Position numbers and translations under genes: made by a program. Under the pieces are notes generated by a model. It ran no database searches. It saw only the letters and a list, made by a program, of their open reading frames with translations, and was not told where the DNA came from. A stretch of 64,000 bases of DNA from NCBI RefSeq assembly GCF_002006355.2, contig NZ_CP096980.1, positions 1,736,001-1,800,000 on the forward strand. The letters are read 5' to 3'. This DNA comes from Clostridium felsineum DSM 794 (GTDB lineage: Bacteria > Bacillota > Clostridia > Clostridiales > Clostridiaceae). Of the stretch, positions 25,833 to 34,511 are shown piece by piece; within the stretch, counting starts at the first letter, position 1, and each line of letters opens with the position of its first letter.

Positions 25833-26600
25833 CTATTGTAAGGCTTTTAAGGCATAATTTTGTGATTTTAGAAATTGTATTATTTCAGGTAGAGCCTGTG
25901 AGGTAGCTTCATTTGAAGATGTATCATGTAGTAGTATTATTAAGCTATTATTGTTTTTACAAGAAGCTTTAACTGTATTTACAATATCAGTAGGCAATTT
26001 GTGCTTTGTTTTAATAGCATCTTTTGAATCTACATTCCAATCTATAAAATTATATCCTCCCTTTTTTATGAATTTTGTGAAATTTTTATCTACCATAGTA
26101 GAACCACCAGGGAATCTTACTAATTTTGAATTGAATTTCCCATTACCTATTATGGCATTTAAAATGTCTGTACATTCATTAATATCATTTATATATGAAC
26201 TTGGAGAAGAATATATTTTTTTTGTATTATTATCAAAGCTTTTTATGGCTATAGTATTTCCAGATTGGGCTTCTTTCACAAGTGTTAATTTATTTATTAT
26301 TGAGTTTTTTCCAGTGACGAAAAAAGTTGCTTTTGCATCATAGGTTTTTAATATATCTAGTATGTGTGGTGTTACATCAGGCGATGGACCATCTTCAAAA
26401 GTTAGATAAGCTATTTTTTGAATTTTTGAATTCTTTAATCTATTAGAAATTGGTGCTTTTGCATTTGTAGCTTTTGAGATTTTAGTATGCGAAAATAAAA
26501 GATTTGTTTTTGCTATGTAAATAATACCTAAAATTATAAGGGTTATTGATATAAGCACAGCAGATCTTTTTAAAACTAAGTAAATTTTGTTTTTTTCCAT
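25833..26600 (-). CDS. NodB-fold polysaccharide deacetylase-like protein with degenerate metal site
   Basis: The 255-residue protein has an N-terminal membrane anchor (residues about 10-30) and a NodB domain from about 62. Motif 1 is TFEDGPSPD, with Glu69 replacing the catalytic-base Asp of TFDDGP. Motif 2, where the zinc-binding HxxxH normally sits, reads NTIAIKSFDNN (about 115-125), so both histidines are gone. Motifs 3 (RFPGGS), 4 (DWNVDS) and 5 (LLHDTS) remain. Peptidoglycan or chitin-type deacetylases of this layout need those His residues, so this one may be inactive or a binding protein. A GGGGGG-AA site precedes the ATG. Confidence 0.75.
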   Translation of the reverse strand: MEKNKIYLVLKRSAVLISITLIILGIIYIAKTNLLFSHTKISKATNAKAPISNRLKNSKIQKIAYLTFEDGPSPDVTPHILDILKTYDAKATFFVTGKNSIINKLTLVKEAQSGNTIAIKSFDNNTKKIYSSPSSYINDINECTDILNAIIGNGKFNSKLVRFPGGSTMVDKNFTKFIKKGGYNFIDWNVDSKDAIKTKHKLPTDIVNTVKASCKNNNSLIILLHDTSSNEATSQALPEIIQFLKSQNYALKALQ

Positions 26601-27113
26601 GACTATTCCCCCCTAAATATATTTAATGAGTAAAATATTAACGTGGTTATTAAAAAACATTTTTGTAAATTAAGTCGACCTTACGATCTTTTTTTAGGCA
26701 GAATGTACTAGTATTTTCACATTTATATATAATGAGTAAAATACTAACAGTCTATATATTGATTATAGAAGTTTTAATAAAAGAAATAAAGTGATTTATA
26801 AAATTATATAAATAAAACTGATATTTTAAATACTAAGCTTGATTTATCTAATGAATTTTGAAGAAAAATTAAATTAAAAATAAAGATTATAAATTAAGTT
26901 GTTTAAAAACACTCAACAAAAAACCTAATATAATACATAAAATACCTTTTGATGAACTAATTTATTTTACTAAACTAAAAAAATATAGTAAAATATAAAA
27001 CGCTATGAAAAAAAAGACGAAAAATGATATATTGGAGGTGAAATGATTTTTTATTAACGTAATTACAATATTTTAGATTAAATAATATGTTATTTATTGG
27101 AAGGAAGGTAATA
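26601..27113. other. Long intergenic region with a repeated 20-bp motif
   Basis: No gene or RNA is recognised in these 513 bp between divergent genes. Two similar copies of a motif containing AATGAGTAAAATAYTAAC occur at about 26624-26641 and 26731-26748, one on each side of a TTTTTTTAGGC stretch. They might be operators, but nothing identifies the factor. Confidence 0.4.
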
Positions 27114-28496
27114 ATGAAATTTTGTATTAAATGTGGAAACAAATTAGAAGAGGGACAAAATGTATGCACAAAATGTGGTACTAAAATTCAAAATAGTTTG
27201 TCACAAAATAGGGGGATGAATTCAGGAACAATGTCAAAGGGTGTTCTTGGAGGAAAAGGAAAAATCGCAGCGATAGCTTGTGCAGCAATCATAGTTTTAG
27301 TAGGTATATTTATTTATGTTGGAAAAGGACAAACTAACCCTAAAAAGGTAGTGGCAGATTTTGAAGCTGCTGTGGATCAAAATGATAAAGTAAAAGTTAA
27401 AGAACTCTTAGTAGCATCAAATAAAGATCTTAAGATAGATGATGAAAATGTAGACATTCTTATTAAACATCTAAAAACAGCTTCAGATAGAGACAATTTA
27501 TATAAAAATTTAGATTATCAAGCTTCTAGATTATCGGAGGATTCAAAGGCTGACCTTCAAAAATATAATATTATAAATTTAACAACTGAGAAAAAAAGTT
27601 TGTTTTTCACAGATTATAAAATATTAGTTAATCCATCATATATAACAATTAATAGTAAATTAAAGGGATCAGATATATATGTAAATAACAAAAAAGTGGG
27701 AACTATTACAAGTAATAATTTTACAAAAAAATATGGGCCATTTATGCCAGGACTATACAAATTAAAAACAGTTTACAAGGGCAAATATGGTAGTATAAAT
27801 AAAGTATATTCTATTGATACTACACTTTATACTAAAACTATAAAATTAGCAGGAAAAATGCAGAATTTTGAAGTTACAAGTGAAGAGGAAGATGCAGAAA
27901 TATTTGTAGATAACAAAGATACTGGCAAGAAGGTAAAAGATATGGCTACGATAGGACCTATTGCTGAAAATACAAAAATATATTTAACTATGGAAAAAGA
28001 CGGAAAAAAATACAAAAGTGAAGTAAGAACAGTAGGCTATGATTACGATAGTTCAAATGATAAAAAAGATGAAGATAAACCAGAAAAGTTCTTTTTAGAT
28101 TTCCGCAGCTATGATGGGGTGCAAAGTACAAATGAAGGTGCAGTGAAGGATCTTGTTAGAAACTATGTGTCTAGCCGATCTGATGCAGCTAACACAAATA
28201 ATCTTGATGCGGTAGAAAAGTTTTTATATCCAGATAGTGAAATTTCAAAAGAGGTAAAAGAATATGTTAAAAATGCACAAAGTAAAGGACTAAAAATAAC
28301 TAATAAAAGTTGTGATATTAGTGCTTGGAAATTTTGTGGAGATGGAAAATATGGACGTATAAGTACATACGAAGTATATAGTATAGTAGACAAAAATGGA
28401 GAAGAGACAACAAAAGGATTTTATTGTGGTTATAGTTTTAAATTTAATGATCAAACTAATTCTTTTCAATTAAATAGATTATTAGAAAGTAATTAA
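27114..28496 (+). CDS. Zinc-ribbon membrane protein, TcaA/YvbJ-like
   Basis: The start at 27114, after GGAAGG, gives 460 residues. A zinc ribbon opens the protein (FCIKCGNKLEEGQNVCTKCGTKI, two CxxC pairs), then one membrane segment (about residues 45-67), then a large extracellular part. PSYITINSKLKGSDIYVNNKKVG and FEVTSEEEDAEIFVDNKDTGKKV are two copies of the PEGA-like domains of TcaA. The end (AVKDLVRNYVSSRSDAANTNN to FNDQTNSFQLNRL) resembles an NTF2-like domain. TcaA is tied to cell wall stress and glycopeptide response in staphylococci; the clostridial role is unknown. Confidence 0.7.
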   Translation: MKFCIKCGNKLEEGQNVCTKCGTKIQNSLSQNRGMNSGTMSKGVLGGKGKIAAIACAAIIVLVGIFIYVGKGQTNPKKVVADFEAAVDQNDKVKVKELLVASNKDLKIDDENVDILIKHLKTASDRDNLYKNLDYQASRLSEDSKADLQKYNIINLTTEKKSLFFTDYKILVNPSYITINSKLKGSDIYVNNKKVGTITSNNFTKKYGPFMPGLYKLKTVYKGKYGSINKVYSIDTTLYTKTIKLAGKMQNFEVTSEEEDAEIFVDNKDTGKKVKDMATIGPIAENTKIYLTMEKDGKKYKSEVRTVGYDYDSSNDKKDEDKPEKFFLDFRSYDGVQSTNEGAVKDLVRNYVSSRSDAANTNNLDAVEKFLYPDSEISKEVKEYVKNAQSKGLKITNKSCDISAWKFCGDGKYGRISTYEVYSIVDKNGEETTKGFYCGYSFKFNDQTNSFQLNRLLESN

Positions 28497-28502
28497 ATAA
28501 AA

Positions 28503-28537
28503 TTAAGCTGTTGTATGAAATTTATACAACAGCTTAA
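28503..28537. terminator. Bidirectional terminator
   Basis: TTAAGCTGTTGTAT (28503-28516) pairs perfectly with 28524-28537 between the TcaA-like gene and convergent terC. Confidence 0.9.
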
Positions 28538-28539
28538 TG

Positions 28540-29274
28540 CTATTTTTTTGTTTTTGTTATTGCAGATTCATCTCGATTTTTTTTAGAAATTTTATTGCTT
28601 GTACTATTACTAAAGGAAAGTACAATAAATCCATATAATAAAGTTAAAGCAGCGAAAGCGTATGGTAGAAAAATTCCTAAAGAATGAGGAACTATATGTT
28701 TAAGAAGTCTATCTTCAAATATCATTGAGAAAGATGTATGAGCTAAAATAGCACCACCTATATAGACAACTATTTTGTATTTTTGCATTAGTTTTGCCAC
28801 GTACTGGCTTCCCCAAAATATTATAGGTATATTTAAAATCAATCCGAATACAATTAAACCAATATGTCCTTTAGCAGCAGCTGCAATAGCAAGTACATTG
28901 TCAAGGCTCATTGTAAAGTCAGCAAGTATAATACTTTGAATTGCAGTTATCATTTTTTGTGAATTATGTATTTTAGCAGTTTCTGAATTTTCACCCTGAG
29001 GTTTTATAAAGTCCCAAGTTATTTTTACTAAAATAATACCGCCAACTAATTTGATAGGTAGCCATTGAATCATTAATATATAGGTTATTAAACAAGCAAA
29101 TATAATTCTAAGTGTAACAGCAGCTATAACTCCAATAAAGGAGGCTTTTTTTGCCAAACTTTTTGGTAAATCCTTTGTAGCTAATGCAATTACACCTATG
29201 TTATCACCACTTAAGACTACGTCTAGTAGTGTTATTTGTAATGCACCTAGAAAAATAACTATTAAATTATCCAT
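28540..29274 (-). CDS. TerC-family integral membrane protein (YjbE type)
   Basis: The 244-residue protein has seven or so membrane segments and the TerC signature: LLDVVLSGDNIGVIALA with acidic residues in the first helix and ADFTMSLDNVLAIAAAAKG in the fifth. Bacillus YjbE/YkoY and relatives export manganese or help metallate secreted enzymes, and are often preceded by a yybP-ykoY manganese riboswitch; I see no such aptamer here. A 30-bp palindrome lies just upstream. An AGGAGG site precedes the ATG. Confidence 0.85.
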   Translation of the reverse strand: MDNLIVIFLGALQITLLDVVLSGDNIGVIALATKDLPKSLAKKASFIGVIAAVTLRIIFACLITYILMIQWLPIKLVGGIILVKITWDFIKPQGENSETAKIHNSQKMITAIQSIILADFTMSLDNVLAIAAAAKGHIGLIVFGLILNIPIIFWGSQYVAKLMQKYKIVVYIGGAILAHTSFSMIFEDRLLKHIVPHSLGIFLPYAFAALTLLYGFIVLSFSNSTSNKISKKNRDESAITKTKK

Positions 29275-29290
29275 TTTTTCCTCCTTGTAA

Positions 29291-29320
29291 TTTTTATACT
29301 GAATATATTCAATATAAAAA
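29291..29320 (-). promoter_or_regulatory. 30-bp palindrome upstream of terC
   Basis: TTTTTATACTGAATA (29291-29305) and TATTCAATATAAAAA (29306-29320) are inverted repeats matching at 14 of 15 positions with no loop, which suits a dimeric repressor better than an RNA hairpin. It starts 16 bp before the terC ATG and overlaps where a promoter or leader would be. The factor is unknown; a metal-dependent repressor is a guess. Confidence 0.5.
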
Positions 29321-29526
29321 TATGATTTGTAAACAATTATATATACAGTTTATAATTAGATATATATGTATAATTCCATATTGAGTTATAACCTATAATA
29401 AAACGTTTGCTAACTCTTAAAGTGGTTTTATTAACTGCATATAATGTTATTGATTATTATTATATTATTAAATCGAAAATATTTCAAGGTTTTAATATAT
29501 ATATATTATTGATAGGAGGAAAATAT

Positions 29527-30693
29527 ATGTTACTTATAAAAAATGGAAACATAATAACTATGACAAATAAAGATTATAAGAAGGGAAGTGTTTTAATAAG
29601 TAATGGAAAAATAATTGAAGTAGCAGGTAATATAAAAGAAACTGACGATATGGAAATAATTGATGCAAAAGGCCTTATGGTATTCCCTGGAATAATTGAT
29701 GCGCATACACATATAGGAATTGATGAGCAGGATATAGGAAAGGTAGGACTTGATATAAATGAAATGTCTAATCCAATCACACCAGAGCTTAGGGCAATAG
29801 ATGCAATAAATCCAATGGATTCAGCCTTTAGAGATGCAGTAATGGGTGGGATTACTAGTGTTATGACAGGACCAGGAAGCGCAAACGTAATTGGCGGTCA
29901 ATTTGTTTTTATGAAAACTTATGGAAAATGCGTAGATGATATGGTGCTGCTTAATCCTTCGGCGGTTAAGGCAGCGCTAGGAGAAAATCCTAAAAGAGTT
30001 TATGGAAATAAGGGAAAATCTCCGGTTACAAGAATGGCAACGGCAGCTCTTTTAAGACAAACTCTTTTAGAGGCTCAAAATTACAGCAATAAGAAAATAA
30101 AGGCAGAAGAAAAAGAAGAAAGTTTTGAAAGAAATTTAAAAATGGAGGCCTTGGTTCCAGTAATTGAAGGTAAAATGCCTCTTAAAATTCATGCTCATAG
30201 AGCTGATGATATATTAACAGCTATAAGGATTGCGAAAGAATTTAAAATTAAAATTACACTGGATCATTGTACAGAAGGACATTTAATAGGAGAAAAGATT
30301 AAAGAAAGTGGATTCCCAGTTCTTGTAGGACCATCGCTTACATCAAGATCGAAAAATGAAGTGGCTAATAAAACCTTTAAAACACCAAGAGTGTTATCTG
30401 AGTTAGGAATAAAAACTGCTATAATAACGGATCATCCTGTTGTACCTATTCAGTATCTTCCGCTTTGTGCCGGACTATCAGTAAGAGAAGGAATGGACAA
30501 AAGAGAAGCACTTAAGGCGATAACTATAAATGCGGCTGAAATATGTAATGTAGCAGATAGAGTTGGCAGTATTGAAGTTGGTAAGGATGCAGATATTGCT
30601 ATTTTTGATGGCAATCCTATGGAGGTATTTACAAGAACAATATATACAATTATAGAGGGAAATGTTGTTTATGAGAATAAGGATATTGATTAA
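29527..30693 (+). CDS. Metal-dependent amidohydrolase
   Basis: The ATG at 29527 follows AGGAGG and gives 388 residues. The amidohydrolase fold is shown by an N-terminal beta-sandwich (LLIKNGNIITMTNKDYKKGSVLISNGKI), the metal motif DAHTHIG, later metal ligands in IHAHRADD and LDHCTEGH, the catalytic Asp in ITDHPV, and a closing SIEVGKDADIAIFDGNPM. It is like COG1228 enzymes (imidazolonepropionase and related). The substrate cannot be given. No pathway neighbours exist; the T-box argS gene follows. Confidence 0.8.
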   Translation: MLLIKNGNIITMTNKDYKKGSVLISNGKIIEVAGNIKETDDMEIIDAKGLMVFPGIIDAHTHIGIDEQDIGKVGLDINEMSNPITPELRAIDAINPMDSAFRDAVMGGITSVMTGPGSANVIGGQFVFMKTYGKCVDDMVLLNPSAVKAALGENPKRVYGNKGKSPVTRMATAALLRQTLLEAQNYSNKKIKAEEKEESFERNLKMEALVPVIEGKMPLKIHAHRADDILTAIRIAKEFKIKITLDHCTEGHLIGEKIKESGFPVLVGPSLTSRSKNEVANKTFKTPRVLSELGIKTAIITDHPVVPIQYLPLCAGLSVREGMDKREALKAITINAAEICNVADRVGSIEVGKDADIAIFDGNPMEVFTRTIYTIIEGNVVYENKDID

Positions 30694-30700
30694 TATTAAA

Positions 30701-30729
30701 TTGTAAAGTATAATAAATGCTGTTATAAT
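30701..30729 (+). promoter_or_regulatory. Promoter of the argS T-box transcript
   Basis: TTGTAA (30701-30706), 17 bp, TATAAT (30724-30729). Confidence 0.75.
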
Positions 30730-30734
30730 ATATA

Positions 30735-30966
30735 ATAATGATATAAAAATCTATGAAGTGGAAAGTAGCATGTTAATATTTTAAGCGAGCTGATGTTTGG
30801 TGTGAGTTCAGTAAGTAGTTATACATGTGAAATAGAACCATGGAGATGTGTAAACCGCTAAATGCGTTAAAATTTTAAGGTGGACTTATTTAATTTAAGT
30901 CAATCAGAGTGGTACCGCGAAATATAATCGTCTCTGCAGTTATGTAGATGACGTTTTTTTTATATT
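30735..30966 (+). ncRNA. T-box riboswitch controlling argS
   Basis: The conserved T-box element AGAGTGGTACCGCG lies at 30906-30919, followed by a terminator hairpin (CGTCTCT against AGATGACG) and eight Ts ending near 30961. The long stem I region is upstream; AGA at 30834-30836 within GTGAAATAGAACC is a plausible arginine specifier codon. Uncharged tRNA-Arg should stabilise the antiterminator and allow argS transcription. Exact 5' limit is approximate. Confidence 0.9.
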
Positions 30967-30988
30967 TAAAATCTAAGGAGGTAAAATT

Positions 30989-32680
30989 GTGGACTACAAG
31001 AAAATAATAGCTGAAAGAATTAATGAAATCATCGGTATGGATGTTGAGGAACTTTATAAGATTATAGAAGTACCGCCAAAAAAAGATATGGGTGATTTTG
31101 CACTTCCATGTTTTCAATTTGCTAAGGTTTTGAGAAAAGCTCCGAATGCTATAGCAGAAGATATAAGTAAAAAAATAGACAAATCAGGTTTTGAGAAGGT
31201 AGAAAATTTAGGACCATATCTTAATTTCTTTGTTGATAAAGCCGATTTTGTGCGTGAAACTGTAGAAAAGGTTTTAAATGAAAAGGATAACTATGGTTTA
31301 ATGAAGGTTGGAGAGGGAAAGAAAGTACTTATAGAATACTCGTCTCCTAATATAGCAAAACCTTTTCATGTGGGACATTTGTTTGGTACAGTATTAGGAA
31401 GTTCTTTATACAAAATATTTTCAATGGCAGGTTATGATTGTGTTAGAATAAATCACCTTGGAGATTGGGGAACACAATTTGGTAAACTTATATCTGCATA
31501 TAAAAAATGGTGTGATGAAGAAGCCCTATATAAGGATCCTATAAAGGAATTATTAAGGATATACGTGAAATTCCATAAGGAAGCGGAAAAGAATCCAGCA
31601 CTTGAAGATGAAGGAAGAATGTACTTTAAGAGGCTTGAGGATGGAGAAAAAGAAGAGGTAGAGCTTTGGACAAAATTTAAGGATTTAAGCTTGAGAGAAT
31701 TTAAAAAGGTATATGATGAACTTGGAGTTGAGTTTGATTCATATACAGGAGAAAGTTTCTATAGTGATAAATTAGATAAAATTGAAGAAGAACTTGCGAA
31801 TAAGGGATTATTAACAGAAAGCAATGGAGCTAAGGTTGTTATGCTTGAAGATTACAATATGCCTCCATGTATAATAAAGAAAGCTGATGGTGCAAGTATA
31901 TATGCAACAAGAGATTTAGCAGCTGCTGAATACAGAAAAGAAACTTATAATTTTGATAAGAGTATATATGTTGTGGGACTTGAACAATCACTTCACTTTA
32001 AGCAATTTTTAAAAACTTTAGAACTTGCAGGTCATGAATGGGCTAAGGATTGTATTCACGTCGGTTATGGTCTTGTAAGATTTGCTGAAGGAAAGCTTTC
32101 AACAAGAAATGGAGCTGTTATATTCCTTGAAGATTTACTTAAAGAATCAGTTCAAAAAACAAGGGAAATAATAGAAGAAAAGAATCCAGAACTTAAAGAT
32201 AAAGAAGAAGTATCTAAGAAAGTTGGAATTGGAGCTGTTATATTCACTTATCTTAAAAACGGAAGAGAAAGAGATATAATATTTGATTGGAAAGAAATGC
32301 TTAGCTTTGAAGGAGAAACTGGTCCTTACGTTCAATATTCTTATGCTAGAGCTAAGAGTATTTTAAGAAAACTAGGAGAAGCAAAAGAAAGTGTAGATTA
32401 CAGTAAGCTTGTTTCAGATGTTGAATTTGATTTAGTAAAACAGCTTAAGAATTTTAACGATGTTATTTTACATGCTGTAGATAGACTTGAACCATCAGTT
32501 ATAACGAGGTATGCAATAGAAGTTGCAAAGGCATTTAACAAGTTCTATAATGCGTATAATATCTCAAATACAGCTGATGAAAAGTTAAAGAATGCAAGAC
32601 TTGCTCTTGTTGAGGCAACTTCGATAGTTATAAAAAATTCACTTAAACTTATAGGGATAGATGTAGTTGAAGAAATGTAA
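30989..32680 (+). CDS. argS: Arginyl-tRNA synthetase
   Basis: This 563-residue class I synthetase attaches arginine to tRNA-Arg. The N-terminal Add-1 domain (ADFALPCFQFAK-like stretch), the HIGH-type motif PFHVGHLFGTVLGSSL, a degenerate KMSKS (KLSTRNGA) and the C-terminal DALR anticodon-binding domain ending in NSLKLIGIDVVEEM are all present. The GTG start follows AAGGAGG. T-box control upstream fits arginine specificity. A small membrane protein gene follows after 14 bp. Confidence 0.97.
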   Translation: MDYKKIIAERINEIIGMDVEELYKIIEVPPKKDMGDFALPCFQFAKVLRKAPNAIAEDISKKIDKSGFEKVENLGPYLNFFVDKADFVRETVEKVLNEKDNYGLMKVGEGKKVLIEYSSPNIAKPFHVGHLFGTVLGSSLYKIFSMAGYDCVRINHLGDWGTQFGKLISAYKKWCDEEALYKDPIKELLRIYVKFHKEAEKNPALEDEGRMYFKRLEDGEKEEVELWTKFKDLSLREFKKVYDELGVEFDSYTGESFYSDKLDKIEEELANKGLLTESNGAKVVMLEDYNMPPCIIKKADGASIYATRDLAAAEYRKETYNFDKSIYVVGLEQSLHFKQFLKTLELAGHEWAKDCIHVGYGLVRFAEGKLSTRNGAVIFLEDLLKESVQKTREIIEEKNPELKDKEEVSKKVGIGAVIFTYLKNGRERDIIFDWKEMLSFEGETGPYVQYSYARAKSILRKLGEAKESVDYSKLVSDVEFDLVKQLKNFNDVILHAVDRLEPSVITRYAIEVAKAFNKFYNAYNISNTADEKLKNARLALVEATSIVIKNSLKLIGIDVVEEM

Positions 32681-32694
32681 GGGGGAAATAAGGT

Positions 32695-33072
32695 ATGGCG
32701 TTTAGTATTAAAACTTTAATAATACTTTTTGTATTAATGATTGGTGTAATGACAATTTACAACATTACAAAACCTTTCTTTATATCTAAGTTAAATAGAT
32801 GGGTTATATTAGTTTTTATAGTAGTTATGTTTTTTGCTTCAAATTTACTTGGAAGTAGATTAAAGATAGGAACTTCAAAATTTCAGATAGAACAAATAGG
32901 ATATTATATTACTATGGCACTATTCTTATTTGGCTTGTATGCTTTCTTTGATGTAATAGGATGGAGTAAAACAGGTAAAATGAATGGAAAAGGCACAAGA
33001 AGTTCAGAAAAAAAGATGGTTATAAAGCCTAAAGCGAAACCAAATAGAGCAAAGAAGAAGGATGGAAAGTAG
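32695..33072 (+). CDS. Small membrane protein of unknown function
   Basis: The 125-residue protein has three likely membrane segments (about residues 5-25, 34-50, 66-87) and a very basic tail (KKMVIKPKAKPNRAKKKDGK). It lies 14 bp after argS with its own GGGGGAAA site and ends in the operon terminator, so it is cotranscribed with argS. I do not recognise the family. Confidence 0.65.
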   Translation: MAFSIKTLIILFVLMIGVMTIYNITKPFFISKLNRWVILVFIVVMFFASNLLGSRLKIGTSKFQIEQIGYYITMALFLFGLYAFFDVIGWSKTGKMNGKGTRSSEKKMVIKPKAKPNRAKKKDGK

Positions 33073-33092
33073 GATTTCTATCCTTCTTTTTT
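33057..33092 (+). terminator. Terminator of the argS operon
   Basis: GAAGGATGGAAA (33057-33068) pairs with TTTCTATCCTTC (33075-33086), followed by eight Ts. The 5' arm overlaps the stop codon. Confidence 0.85.
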
Positions 33093-33128
33093 TTATACAA
33101 ATAAAAAGGAACTTTTTTAAATATATGG

Positions 33129-33156
33129 TTGAATTTACATAAAATGGTGGTATAAT
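33129..33156 (+). promoter_or_regulatory. Promoter of the RRNPP regulator gene
   Basis: TTGAAT (33129-33134), 16 bp, TATAAT (33151-33156), about 35 bp before the ATG. Confidence 0.7.
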
Positions 33157-33191
33157 TATAAAAAGAGTTGATATTAGTAAGGAGAATTAAT

Positions 33192-34496
33192 ATGGAGAGT
33201 TATGAGATACTGCCTATTGGGGTTAAACTTAAGAGGTTAAGAGAAAAATACAAACTAAATCAAGATAGCTTGGCAGGAAATGACATAACTAGAAACCTTA
33301 TAAGTCAGATAGAACATGGAAAAGCTAATCTTACAAGGCACGCAGCAGAGGTAATGTTAAAAAATCTAGAAAAAATTTGCACAAAAAAGAATATAAAAAT
33401 AGAAGAAGATATAGATTATTTAATAGAAGATGAAGTATCACAAGCAGATAAAGTACTAGAAAAGTACATAAAAGAATTGCAAGACTTGATTGTATATAGA
33501 GACATAAGTTTTATTGACAAACTAAATGAGGTAGAAGCGTTTTTAGTAAATTGGGATATCAAAGACAAAAAAATAGCTATTTTTGAACTAGCTGGTGATT
33601 ATTTTTGTAGTATGAATGATTTCTATAAAAGTTCTATCTATTATGAAAAAGCTAGATCATTAATAAATATAGACATGCCTACTGATAACGTAGTGCCTAT
33701 TTTTAGGAAACTATCCATGGTGTATTTTTATATGGGTCAATACGATTATGGTGCTAAATGTTGTGAAGTTGCATTGGAACGCTTTTATGATATGGATGAT
33801 AAATACACATGTATATTTCTTTTTAATAGTTCACTATGTTATATAAAACTAGAAGAATATTATAAGGCATTAAAAAAATTGTGCACACTTGAAAAGGTAA
33901 TAAAAAAAGTAAATGAGAAAAAATATTATGAAGTACTTTTGCAAAAAGCAGCTTGCTTTGAGGCACTTAAAAATTATGGAAGGAGTTTGGATATATGTAA
34001 TGAGATACTAAGTGTTATAGACGAAAAAGCTAATGAACAATATTTAATGATACTCATAAATTTAGCACAACTTTATATAAAGCTTTCAGAAAAAGAAAAA
34101 GCAAGGGAGATATTAAAAAGTACTTTGAAAAACTTAGCTAATATTAGCAAAGAGTTTAAATTATTACCTAACATGTATTTTGAAATAGCAAAAGTATATA
34201 GAGAGTTATCTGATTTAGAAAAAGCGGAGGAACATTATTTAAAAGCGTTAAAGTACTCTAAAAAGTATTCATATTATTTTTTAATAGATGATATTCTATT
34301 AGATTTAATTGATATGTATGCTAAGCAGAACGAAAATTCAAAAATGGCAGATGTGAAAAATGAATTTTTTATTCTTTCAAGTAAAAAGGATAAAATTAAT
34401 TTTAAAATTATGTTTAAATTAATAAGATTTTACTTGGATAAAAGAGATATTAACTCATTGGAAGATATATATGAGTTTAGCGCAAAGTTAATATAA
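33192..34496 (+). CDS. HTH-TPR transcriptional regulator, RRNPP type (peptide quorum-sensing receptor)
   Basis: The ATG at 33192 follows AAGGAG and gives 434 residues. Residues about 8-60 are an XRE-type helix-turn-helix (GVKLKRLREKYKLNQDSLAG, ITRNLISQIEHGKANLTRHA). Residues about 100-430 are a series of TPR-like helical pairs, for example YKSSIYYEKARSLI, YDYGAKCCEVALERFY, YGRSLDICNEILSVI and LEKAEEHYLKALKYSKKY. This is the architecture of PlcR/NprR/Rgg-like RRNPP proteins, which bind re-imported peptide pheromones in the TPR groove. A small secreted-peptide gene follows after 15 bp, as in the qsr/qsp pairs described in C. acetobutylicum. Target genes are unknown. Confidence 0.85.
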   Translation: MESYEILPIGVKLKRLREKYKLNQDSLAGNDITRNLISQIEHGKANLTRHAAEVMLKNLEKICTKKNIKIEEDIDYLIEDEVSQADKVLEKYIKELQDLIVYRDISFIDKLNEVEAFLVNWDIKDKKIAIFELAGDYFCSMNDFYKSSIYYEKARSLINIDMPTDNVVPIFRKLSMVYFYMGQYDYGAKCCEVALERFYDMDDKYTCIFLFNSSLCYIKLEEYYKALKKLCTLEKVIKKVNEKKYYEVLLQKAACFEALKNYGRSLDICNEILSVIDEKANEQYLMILINLAQLYIKLSEKEKAREILKSTLKNLANISKEFKLLPNMYFEIAKVYRELSDLEKAEEHYLKALKYSKKYSYYFLIDDILLDLIDMYAKQNENSKMADVKNEFFILSSKKDKINFKIMFKLIRFYLDKRDINSLEDIYEFSAKLI

Positions 34497-34511
34497 GTAG
34501 AAAAGGAGTGA

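Noticed and set aside
27000..27060. Tiny leader ORFs before the TcaA-like gene
   Set aside because: Frames of 4 to 13 codons in AT-rich DNA are expected by chance, despite one GGAGGTGA sequence.
29275..29526. yybP-ykoY manganese riboswitch before terC
   Set aside because: None of the conserved aptamer loops can be found; only a DNA palindrome is present.
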